Part shown: piece after piece, positions 1 to 5,744 of the stretch | How positions within the stretch are numbered: the first letter of the stretch is position 1 | Layout: each line of letters opens with the position of its first letter | DNA from: Candidatus Sulfopaludibacter sp. SbA3 | GTDB taxonomy: Bacteria > Acidobacteriota > Vicinamibacteria > Vicinamibacterales > UBA2999 | Direction of reading: 5' to 3' | NCBI GenBank assembly: GCA_945866285.1 | Contig: CAMBHC010000112.1 | Span: forward strand, 1 to 7,893 | Length of the DNA: 7,893 bases | Translations under genes and position numbers: made by a program | The notes under the pieces: generated by a model | Told to the model about the DNA's origin: nothing | What the model saw: the letters and a program-made list of their open reading frames with translations, nothing else | Databases searched by the model: none

Positions 1-674
1 GGCACGTCCATCTTCTCGACGTAGTTGGCGCCGTCCAGGACATACATCACGGGATACAGGCTGTCCGTTGCGGCCGCATAGCCCGGCGGCAGGTAGATCC
101 AGATGCGCCGTGGACCCAGGAGCGCTCGAGAGACGACCGTCTCAGTCAACAACTCGCCCGCCGGCACCGGCGTCTCGTCATCCACTTCCGGGTTCGCGAC
201 CCAGAACGGCATGCGAACCTCCGAGCGCGGGCCGGCGTACGCCTGCACCTTTCGGGGATTCATCGGATCGGCGGCCGCATCCGCATCAAAGAACAAGACG
301 TACTCGGCGCGCGCGTTCGTGTACGCCGTGCCCTCCAGGTACGACCACGTCGTCCCGTCGATGCGGGTCATCTTGCCGATGGCCGCGTCGTAGACAGGTT
401 GCGCCGCCTGCCCCGGGCTTGGTCGAAGGGCCCAGGCGTTGAAGTCGCCGACCACGCGCGGCGTCTTGCCGTTGACATCCCTGGCGAAGAACACCAGCCG
501 CGTCTGGTTCTCCACGATGGGCGTGCCGCCTCTCGCGGCGATGAATTTCTCGACCGCCGCATCGCGCTGCTCGGACTCCATGCCGGACAGTTGTTTCTTG
601 AGCGCCGCCCACGATTGCGGCTCGCCGGCGCACCCGGTGAGGGCCAGGACCAGTAGCACCAGTAGCCTAGGCAC
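1..674 (-). CDS. Putative lipoprotein esterase with N-terminal CBM48-like domain (partial, C-terminus off left edge)
   Basis: The first 224 residues of a secreted hydrolase are visible. The GTG start at 674-672 gives a short lipoprotein signal: M-P-R, a hydrophobic stretch, then lipobox L12-T13-G14-C15, so the mature protein is probably anchored to a membrane by a lipidated Cys15. Residues about 58-157 look like an E-set/CBM48 (glycogen-binding-like) domain: the G76-D77-F78-N79-x-W81 motif, and later a Y125-V-L-F-F-D segment leading to D137-P-M-N-P. From about residue 176 the pattern (RRIWIYLPPGY near 189, then YPVMYVLDG near 207) is the start of an esterase-D/enterochelin-esterase-type alpha/beta hydrolase (Pfam PF00756). 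The catalytic Ser, Asp and His would lie beyond the window, so activity cannot be judged. The start overlaps the end of rlmN by 8 bases, so the two are probably co-transcribed. The fold assignment is fairly safe. The substrate (a sugar ester, a siderophore or other) is unknown. Confidence 0.82.
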   Translation of the reverse strand, partial: MPRLLVLLVLALTGCAGEPQSWAALKKQLSGMESEQRDAAVEKFIAARGGTPIVENQTRLVFFARDVNGKTPRVVGDFNAWALRPSPGQAAQPVYDAAIGKMTRIDGTTWSYLEGTAYTNARAEYVLFFDADAAADPMNPRKVQAYAGPRSEVRMPFWVANPEVDDETPVPAGELLTETVVSRALLGPRRIWIYLPPGYAAATDSLYPVMYVLDGANYVEKMDV

Positions 675-1827
675 TCGGCACCTCTGGCACCTCTGGCACC
701 CCTGGCACTGTGGCACCCCTGGCACCCTTAGAACCCTGTCCCTCGACAATCAGCTGTCCACAAGCGGCGCGAATGTCCCGCCCGCGGCTCTTGCGCACCG
801 AGACGTTGAGCCCCTTGTCGGCGAGGATCTTCGCGAAGGTGTTGATGACTTCGTCCGAGGGTCGTTCGAACGGGATGCCCGGGGCGGCGTTGAGCGGCAG
901 CAGGTTGACCTTGGCCTTGACGCCCGTCAGCACCTTCACCAGCTTGCGCGCGTCTTGCGGCGAGTCGTTGACGCCGGCCAGCATCACGTACTCGAACATG
1001 ATGCGCCGGCGCTTGGCCAGGGGGAACCGCTTGCAGGCGTCGATCACGTCCTGCATCGAGTATTTCTTGTTCGACGGCACAATCGCTGCGCGCGTTTCCT
1101 CCGTGGCCGCGTGTAATGACACCGCGAGGTTGGGCATCAGTTCTTCACCGGCCAGCTTGTCCATCATCGGCACCAGGCCGACGGTCGACAGCGTCACGCG
1201 CTTTGGATGCAGGGCCAGGCCCTCTTTCTCGTTCAGCATCCGCAACGCCTTCATGGTCGCATCGTAGTTGTGCAGCGGTTCGCCCATGCCCATCAGGACG
1301 ATGTTGAAGGATTTGTCGAGAAGGTCGAGCGATTGGGCGAGCAGCCGGACCTGGGCGGTGATCTCAGCCGCCGACAGGTTCCGCACGAGGCCCATCTTGC
1401 CCGTGAGGCAGAACGCGCAACCCATCGCGCAGCCCACTTGTGTCGAGACGCAGAAGGTTTGTGCCGGCGTATCGGGAATGAAGACGGCTTCAATCTGCTT
1501 GCCGTCCGCCAGTTGCAGCACGAACTTCTGCGTGCCGTCCTGCGAGACGTCGCGCTTGGTGATGGTGGGGAGCGAAACAGTGGCCTTGTCGATGAGCGCC
1601 GTGCGCAGGCCCTGGCTCAGGTCCGACATCTGGGCGAAGTCGATGACGCCGCGCCGCCAGATCCAGCGGTAGATCTGTTTGGCGTGGAAACGCTTGTGGC
1701 CGAGCGACTCGACGAAGGTCTCGAGATCGCCCAGCTCCATTCCGGCGAGGTCGGCGAGCACCCGATCAGTGTAGCGCCCGCCGCTGCCTTTGGCGAAGGT
1801 GGGCTGGTTGGCGAACCTGTCGCGCAT
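667..1827 (-). CDS. rlmN: Dual-specificity RNA methyltransferase RlmN (23S rRNA A2503 / tRNA A37 C2-methyltransferase)
   Basis: Radical-SAM enzyme that methylates C2 of adenine 2503 in 23S rRNA and A37 in certain tRNAs, affecting translational accuracy. Numbering from the ATG at 1827 (386 residues): an N-terminal helical RNA-binding region (LGHKRFHAKQIYRWIW, 42-57); the cluster motif C133-x3-C137-x2-C140; the GMGEP SAM-binding motif (180-184); and the two catalytic cysteines expected for the family, C126 (seven residues before the cluster, as in the E. coli enzyme) and C356 in the A-A-C-G-Q-L end motif. All key residues are present. About 27 residues after C-G-Q-L form an unusual tail coded by a tandem repeat. 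The start is uncertain. The frame stays open to an ATG at 2010, but residues coded above 1827 look non-native. No good Shine-Dalgarno precedes 1827. GTG 1761 (V-L-A-D-L, matching the N-terminus of the conserved part) and ATG 1740 are alternatives. GTG 1761 has TACACT 6 bases ahead and could be leaderless. Confidence 0.95.
   Translation of the reverse strand: MRDRFANQPTFAKGSGGRYTDRVLADLAGMELGDLETFVESLGHKRFHAKQIYRWIWRRGVIDFAQMSDLSQGLRTALIDKATVSLPTITKRDVSQDGTQKFVLQLADGKQIEAVFIPDTPAQTFCVSTQVGCAMGCAFCLTGKMGLVRNLSAAEITAQVRLLAQSLDLLDKSFNIVLMGMGEPLHNYDATMKALRMLNEKEGLALHPKRVTLSTVGLVPMMDKLAGEELMPNLAVSLHAATEETRAAIVPSNKKYSMQDVIDACKRFPLAKRRRIMFEYVMLAGVNDSPQDARKLVKVLTGVKAKVNLLPLNAAPGIPFERPSDEVINTFAKILADKGLNVSVRKSRGRDIRAACGQLIVEGQGSKGARGATVPGVPEVPEVPSA
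670..729. repeat. Short tandem repeat, about 9-base unit with GGCAC core (GGTGCC on the minus strand)
   Basis: Plus-strand units are GGCACCTCT (677-685), GGCACCTCT (686-694), GGCACCCCT (695-703), an 8-base GGCACTGT (704-711), GGCACCCCT (712-720) and GGCACCCTT (721-729), with a degenerate 7-base piece at 670-676. The array lies inside the 3' end of rlmN and codes its odd tail, with V-P-G, V-P-E and V-P-E steps. The single 8-base unit changes the phase of the repeat relative to the reading frame. The downstream esterase takes its ribosome site and start codon from the array's edge. Confidence 0.85.
681..685 (-). promoter_or_regulatory. Shine-Dalgarno site for the esterase gene, supplied by a tandem-repeat unit
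   Basis: On the minus strand AGAGG (685-681) lies 6 bases ahead of the GTG at 674-672. It is part of the last full 9-base unit of the repeat at the end of rlmN. It supports the GTG as the start. No ATG closer to the lipobox offers an alternative. Seen in sequence; function inferred. Confidence 0.5.
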
Positions 1828-2150
1828 GGATGCCAGGGTGCGGGTGATTGAGTCGCGACCCGCGCCGCCAGCACACCTTCCTGCATGTGCTTGTCGATCG
1901 TCTTGGGCTGGAGAATGGCCGCCAGTTCTCTGGCCGAGGCTGGTAGAGCACGAGAGCATGGCGGCCATCGCCGTCTCGCGAGCGAGAGGTCGGACGAAGC
2001 TGGTGACCATCCGGCCTTATCCCCACAATACCGCCGCACCCAGCCGCCGCGCCACGGTGTTTCTGAAATGGCGTGTGAAACGGCTCAAAGTGATATGCTT
2101 CCCGAGTAACTCTTTCTGCCGTAACTTCTTAATCCGCGGCAGGTTCCCAC
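1828..2150. other. Divergent intergenic region between rlmN and the M16 peptidase
   Basis: About 320 bases with no gene I can support. It must hold the promoters for both blocks unless rlmN starts upstream of 1827. The right half (2040-2150) is lower in GC and looks like non-coding leader. The left half (about 1850-2010) keeps coding-like composition on the minus strand, but the protein-like stretches lie in different frames: one beginning at 2010, another near 1940-1860. I see no tRNA, riboswitch or terminator hairpin with a T tract. Confidence 0.6.
2091..2099 (+). promoter_or_regulatory. Possible extended -10 promoter element for the M16 peptidase gene
   Basis: TGATATGCT matches the extended -10 pattern TGn followed by TATGCT (four of six consensus bases). 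No convincing -35 box lies 16-18 bases upstream. Transcription would begin near 2106, giving a leader of about 45 bases before the GTG at 2151. It sits in the AT-richest part of the intergenic region. Weak evidence; the sigma-factor preferences of this organism are unknown. Confidence 0.22.
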
Positions 2151-3419
2151 GTGTCCGAGCCCAATATCCGTCGCGCTGTCCTTGACAACGGTGTCCGTCT
2201 TGCCACCGAGCGAATGCCTCATGTTCGGTCGGTCGCGGTCGGCGTCTGGCTCACACGCGGTTCGCGGCACGAGCCGTCGGACAGCATGGGTATCGCGCAC
2301 TTTGTCGAGCACATGCTCTTCAAGGGCACGCCCACGCGATCGGCGGAAGAGATTGCCCAGCAGGTCGATTCGATCGGCGGCCAGATCGACGCCTTCACCT
2401 CCAAGGAATACGCCGGCTACTACCTCAAGGTGCTCGACGAGCACTTGCCGCTCGCGGTCGAGATTCTCGCCGACCTGATCAGCAATCCGCTGCTGGCCGA
2501 GGACGACATCGAAAAAGAGAAGAAGGTCATCCTCGAAGAGATCAAGATGGTCGAGGACACGCCCGACGACCTCGTCCACGAGATCTTCGCGGAAGGATTC
2601 TGGAGCGGCCATCCGCTCGGCCGGCCCATTCTCGGCACGCCCGCCAGCGTCAACGCGCTCAATCGCGACACCCTGAAGGCATATTTCGGCAGCACCTACG
2701 TCGCCGAGAACTTCGTGGTTGTCGCCGTCGGCAATCTCGAGCACGACCACGTGCAGGCGCTGCTTGAACGCGCGCTCGCGCACATTCCGCGCAGTGGGCC
2801 AGAGGCGGAGCACACCGCGCCGATCGTGGCGTCAACAATCCAGATTCGCAAGAAAGACCTGGAGCAGAGTCACGTCGTGTTCGGGGCCCCGGCGCTGCCG
2901 CAGCATCACCCGGAACGCTACGCCGGCTACGCGCTCAATACCACGCTGGGCGGCTCGATGAGCTCGCGCTTGTTCCAGAACGTGCGCGAGAAGCGAGGCC
3001 TCGCGTATGCGGTGTTCTCGGGCTTGTCGTCGTACCAGGACTCGGGCGCCCTCAGCATTTACGCGGGGTGCAGCAACGACGTGGTGTCGGAACTGATCGA
3101 TGTCGTGGTCGCGGAGATTCGGCAAATGAAGGCCGGCGGCCTCGATGCGACCGAGCTGCGGCGCGCGAAAGACCACCTTAAGGGGTCCCTGATGCTCGGC
3201 CTCGAAAGCACCTCGAGCCGCATGTCGCACCTGGCTCGCCAGGAGATGTACCGCGATCGCACCGACGGCCTGGACGAAATGCTGGCGTCGATCGAGCGCG
3301 TGACGGCGGAAGACGTACTCAAGCTGGCGGATAGATTTTTTGCAAACGGCTCGCTCGCGGTCACCGTACTGGGGAACGTGAACGGCCTGAAGGTCACCAG
3401 CGAGCAATTGGCGCTGTGA
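2151..3419 (+). CDS. M16B-family zinc peptidase (processing-peptidase-like, YmxG/PepR type)
   Basis: Complete 422-residue metallopeptidase, the usual length for single-chain M16B enzymes related to mitochondrial processing peptidase beta. The inverted zinc motif H50-F-V-E53-H54 is intact, with the distal metal ligand glutamate at E130 in a V-I-L-E-E-I stretch, 76 residues after H54 as in the family. The C-terminal half carries the glycine-rich loop (GGSMSSRLFQ, 267-276) and the R282-G-L-A-Y286 pair typical of the substrate-binding half-domain. So this is the catalytic, beta-type subunit. No signal peptide is visible, so it is probably cytoplasmic, cleaving peptides. The real substrate is unknown. 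The start is GTG: AGG (2141-2143) lies 7 bases upstream and the family's N-terminus (a strand leading to L-D-N-G-V-R) follows directly. It heads the rightward block. A 77-base gap with palindromic repeats separates it from purB. Confidence 0.93.
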   Translation: MSEPNIRRAVLDNGVRLATERMPHVRSVAVGVWLTRGSRHEPSDSMGIAHFVEHMLFKGTPTRSAEEIAQQVDSIGGQIDAFTSKEYAGYYLKVLDEHLPLAVEILADLISNPLLAEDDIEKEKKVILEEIKMVEDTPDDLVHEIFAEGFWSGHPLGRPILGTPASVNALNRDTLKAYFGSTYVAENFVVVAVGNLEHDHVQALLERALAHIPRSGPEAEHTAPIVASTIQIRKKDLEQSHVVFGAPALPQHHPERYAGYALNTTLGGSMSSRLFQNVREKRGLAYAVFSGLSSYQDSGALSIYAGCSNDVVSELIDVVVAEIRQMKAGGLDATELRRAKDHLKGSLMLGLESTSSRMSHLARQEMYRDRTDGLDEMLASIERVTAEDVLKLADRFFANGSLAVTVLGNVNGLKVTSEQLAL

Positions 3420-3425
3420 GGGCAC

Positions 3426-3478
3426 GGTCCGGCTAGAGCCGGACGCCACACCGGAACCGGCTAAAGCCGGACGCTACG
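3426..3478. repeat. Pair of REP-like palindromic units (CCGGCT-AGCCGG) between the peptidase gene and purB
   Basis: Two related units of about 25 bases lie in direct orientation. Unit 1 has arms GTCCGGCT (3427-3434) and AGCCGGAC (3437-3444). Unit 2 has arms CCGGCT (3457-3462) and AGCCGG (3465-3470). Both are followed by ACGC-CAC or ACGC-TAC. In RNA each would form a 5-7 base-pair GC stem with a UAGA or UAAA tetraloop. They fill most of the 77-base gap ahead of purB. There is no T tract, so this is not a classical terminator. From memory, GTAGCGTCCGGCTTTAGCCGG-style repeats are scattered through Vicinamibacteria-type Acidobacteriota genomes, but I cannot check that here. Confidence 0.8.
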
Positions 3479-3496
3479 GGAGAGCTGACAACTGGA

Positions 3497-4792
3497 ATGA
3501 TCGCTCGTTACACCAATCCCGAAATGGGTCGCATCTGGAGCGACCAGCGCCGGTACGAAACCTGGCTCGCGGTCGAGATCGCCGCCGCCGAAGCCATGGC
3601 CGAGGCCGGCATTGTTCCTGCCGAGGCCGCACGCGACTTGCGGGCGAAGGGCGCCTTCGACATCGCGCGCATCGACGAAATCGAAAGAGTCACCCAGCAC
3701 GACGTCATTGCCTTCACCACCTCGGTGGCCGAGAAGGTCGGCCCGTCGGCCCGCTGGCTGCACTTCGGCCTCACCTCCTCTGACGTGATTGATACCGCGC
3801 AGGCCCTGCAGATGGTCGAGGCGTGCGACGTCATCCTCAAGCTGCTGGCCGGACTTGCCGATGCGGTCAAGACCCGCGCGGTCGAGCACAAGGACACGCC
3901 CATGATCGGGCGGACGCACGGCGTCCACGCCGAGGTCATGACCTTCGGCTTGAAACTGGCGCTGTGGTACGCCGACATCACCCGCTCGATCGAGCGCGTG
4001 CGCCGCGCGCGCGAAGGCGTGCGGGTCGGCATGATTTCCGGTGCCGTCGGCACGTTTGCGCACCTCGATCCGTCGATCGAGGCGGCGGTCTGCCGCCGCC
4101 TGGGGCTCGAGCCAGATGCGGTGTCGTCGCAGGTGATTCAGCGCGACCGCCACGCCGAGTTGCTGAGCGCGCTCGCGATCACCGCGGCCTGTCTCGAGAA
4201 GTTCGCACTGGAGATCCGCGGCCTGCAGAAGACCGAGATCGGCGAAGTGGAAGAGCCGTTTGCCAAAGGGCAGAAGGGCTCGTCGGCGATGCCCCACAAG
4301 CGCAATCCGATTGGCTGCGAACAAATCGTCGGCCTGGCCCGGCTGATGCGGAGCAACGCCATGGCGGCGATGGAGAACATCGCGCTGTGGCACGAGCGCG
4401 ACATCTCGCATTCGTCGGTCGAGCGCGTAATCCTGCCCGACAGCTTCATCGCCCTCGATCACATGCTGCGGCGCTTCACGCGCATTGCCAGCGGCATGGT
4501 GGTGTATCCCGACCGCATGCTCGCCAACCTGAATCGTTCGCGCGGCGTAGTGTTTTCGGGGCAGGTGCTGCTCGAGTTGGCGCGTCACGGCGTCTCGCGC
4601 GAGCAGGCCTACGAATGGGTGCAGCGCAACGCCATGCGCTCGTTCCACGAGCAGCAGGACTTCAAGCCGCTGTTGCTGGCCGATGCCGACATCACCAAGG
4701 TGCTGCCGGCGGTTGAAATTGAGAAGGCGTTCGACCTGACGGAACAACTCCGCAACGTCAACGTCGTGTTCCAACGTGTCTTTGGAGGATAA
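3497..4792 (+). CDS. purB: Adenylosuccinate lyase PurB
   Basis: Cleaves fumarate from SAICAR (purine synthesis) and from adenylosuccinate (AMP synthesis) in the cytoplasm as a homotetramer. The 431-residue length equals the Bacillus-type enzyme. Fumarase/aspartase-superfamily signatures are intact: T-S-S-D (93-96); H141 in G-R-T-H-G (general acid in the family); H68 in Q-H-D-V; and the signature loop S262-S-A-M-P-H-K-R-N-P271 with catalytic S263. The ATG at 3497 is followed at once by the conserved M-I-x-R-Y-T-N-P-E-M start, so the start is secure although the ribosome site is weak: GGGAGAG at 3478-3484 is 12 bases away and GGA is adjacent. It leads the purS-purQ-purL run. Its final codons contain the purS ribosome site, coupling the two. 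No purine riboswitch is visible upstream. Confidence 0.98.
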   Translation: MIARYTNPEMGRIWSDQRRYETWLAVEIAAAEAMAEAGIVPAEAARDLRAKGAFDIARIDEIERVTQHDVIAFTTSVAEKVGPSARWLHFGLTSSDVIDTAQALQMVEACDVILKLLAGLADAVKTRAVEHKDTPMIGRTHGVHAEVMTFGLKLALWYADITRSIERVRRAREGVRVGMISGAVGTFAHLDPSIEAAVCRRLGLEPDAVSSQVIQRDRHAELLSALAITAACLEKFALEIRGLQKTEIGEVEEPFAKGQKGSSAMPHKRNPIGCEQIVGLARLMRSNAMAAMENIALWHERDISHSSVERVILPDSFIALDHMLRRFTRIASGMVVYPDRMLANLNRSRGVVFSGQVLLELARHGVSREQAYEWVQRNAMRSFHEQQDFKPLLLADADITKVLPAVEIEKAFDLTEQLRNVNVVFQRVFGG

Positions 4793-4795
4793 CGC

Positions 4796-5038
4796 ATGCG
4801 TGCCCGTGTCTATGTGACCTTGAAACCATCCGTGTTCGATCCGCAGGGGCGCGTCGTCGCCGATGCGCTGGTCACGATGGGCTACCAGGACGTGCAGGAT
4901 GTGCGGCAGGGCAAGTTCTTCGAGGTCGAGATTGCCGCGACCGACGCCGCAACGGCGAAGACCCGGGTCACCGAGATGGCTGACAAGCTGCTCGCCAACC
5001 CGGTGATCGAGAGCTATCGCGTCGAGGTCCTGCCATGA
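4796..5038 (+). CDS. purS: Phosphoribosylformylglycinamidine synthase subunit PurS
   Basis: Small 80-residue bridging subunit of the three-part FGAM synthase. It has no catalytic site of its own and dimerises to hold PurQ against PurL so that ammonia can pass. The family pattern is clear: an initial strand (R-V-Y-V-T-L-K-P), the S-V-F-D-P-Q-G segment at about 13-19, V-x-x-A-L-x-x-M-G-Y near 23-31, V-x-x-V-R-Q-G-K-F-F-E-V near 35-45, then a C-terminal N-P-V-I-E-S-Y-R-V-E strand. A strong GGAGG (4784-4788), 7 bases before the ATG and inside the end of purB, fixes the start. Its TGA overlaps the purQ ATG (ATGA at 5035-5038), so translation of purS and purQ is coupled. Confidence 0.97.
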   Translation: MRARVYVTLKPSVFDPQGRVVADALVTMGYQDVQDVRQGKFFEVEIAATDAATAKTRVTEMADKLLANPVIESYRVEVLP

Positions 5039-5736
5039 AGTTTGCGGTCGTCGTGTTTCCCGGGTCGAACTCGGACTACGACGCGTTCTATGCCGCTTCG
5101 TCCGTGCTCGGCGAAGACGCGGCGCTGGTGTGGCATAAGGACACCGACCTGCAGGGGGCTGACGTGGTGATCCTGCCGGGCGGGTTCGCGCACGGTGACT
5201 ACCTGCGCACCGGCGCCATCGCCCGGTTCTCGCCGATCATGGCCTCGGTCCAGGCGTTCGCGGACCGCGGCGGTCCCGTCCTCGGCATCTGCAACGGCTT
5301 CCAGGTGCTGCTCGAGGCGGGCATGTTGCCGGGCGCGATGGTGCGCAACGATCGCATCAAGTTCGTGTCGAGGCTGGTGCCGGTCCGCGTTGAGCAGACC
5401 GACACGCCGTTCACGGTCGCCTGCACCTCGCAGCAGGTGCTGTACATGCCGGTCGCGCACGGTGAAGGCAACTACTACGCGGATCCGGAAACGCTGGCGG
5501 CACTCGAAGCGAATCGCCAGGTCGTGTTTCGCTACGCCGATGCTGCCGGTGAGGTCTCGCCCGCGAGCAACATCAATGGCTCGCTCAATAACATCGCCGG
5601 CATCTGTAACCGGCAACGCAACGTGGTGGGGCTGATGCCGCATCCTGAACGCGCGACGGAAGCACAGCTGGGCAGCGCGGATGGCCGCGTCATCCTGGCA
5701 TCGGCAGTGAAAGCTCTCGCATCCCTTTCGAGGTAA
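5035..5736 (+). CDS. purQ: Phosphoribosylformylglycinamidine synthase glutaminase subunit PurQ
   Basis: Class I glutamine amidotransferase of 233 residues that hydrolyses glutamine to supply ammonia to PurL. The catalytic triad is complete: nucleophile C86 in G-I-C-N-G-F-Q, and H203 and E205 in M-P-H-P-E-R. The oxyanion-loop region L-P-G-G-F-A-H-G-D-Y (47-56) and the N-terminal V-V-V-F-P-G-S-N are typical of PurQ. Free-standing length agrees with the PurS-dependent type; in the large single-chain PurL this domain is fused at the C-terminus instead. It starts within the purS stop codon, with GAGG (5023-5027 region) about 7 bases upstream. purL follows after 8 bases. Confidence 0.98.
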   Translation: MKFAVVVFPGSNSDYDAFYAASSVLGEDAALVWHKDTDLQGADVVILPGGFAHGDYLRTGAIARFSPIMASVQAFADRGGPVLGICNGFQVLLEAGMLPGAMVRNDRIKFVSRLVPVRVEQTDTPFTVACTSQQVLYMPVAHGEGNYYADPETLAALEANRQVVFRYADAAGEVSPASNINGSLNNIAGICNRQRNVVGLMPHPERATEAQLGSADGRVILASAVKALASLSR

Positions 5737-5744
5737 CGGCACCG

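Noticed and set aside
670..729. CRISPR-like repeat array
   Set aside because: Units are about 9 bases, directly adjacent and without spacers, and no cas gene is present. It is a simple tandem repeat.
1828..2010. N-terminal extension of RlmN to the ATG at 2010 (447 residues)
   Set aside because: The added 61 residues are unlike RlmN and low in structure, and the protein would be well over the family's usual 350-385 residues. The conserved part begins near 1761-1740.
2085..2813. Minus-strand open frame opposite the peptidase, extending into the intergenic region
   Set aside because: It covers the intact HxxEH region of the peptidase on the other strand and has no recognisable domain.
3427..3470. 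Rho-independent terminator after the peptidase gene
   Set aside because: The hairpins are GC-rich but neither is followed by a T run; the downstream bases are ACGCCACA and ACGCTACG.
3420..3496. Purine riboswitch ahead of purB
   Set aside because: The gap is only 77 bases, is mostly palindromic repeat, and shows no three-way-junction layout or conserved purine-aptamer core.
3461..4774. Long open frame on the minus strand opposite purB
   Set aside because: It is antisense to a complete, motif-perfect purB in high-GC DNA. Its product is rich in R, H, D and A without family features, as expected of a shadow frame.
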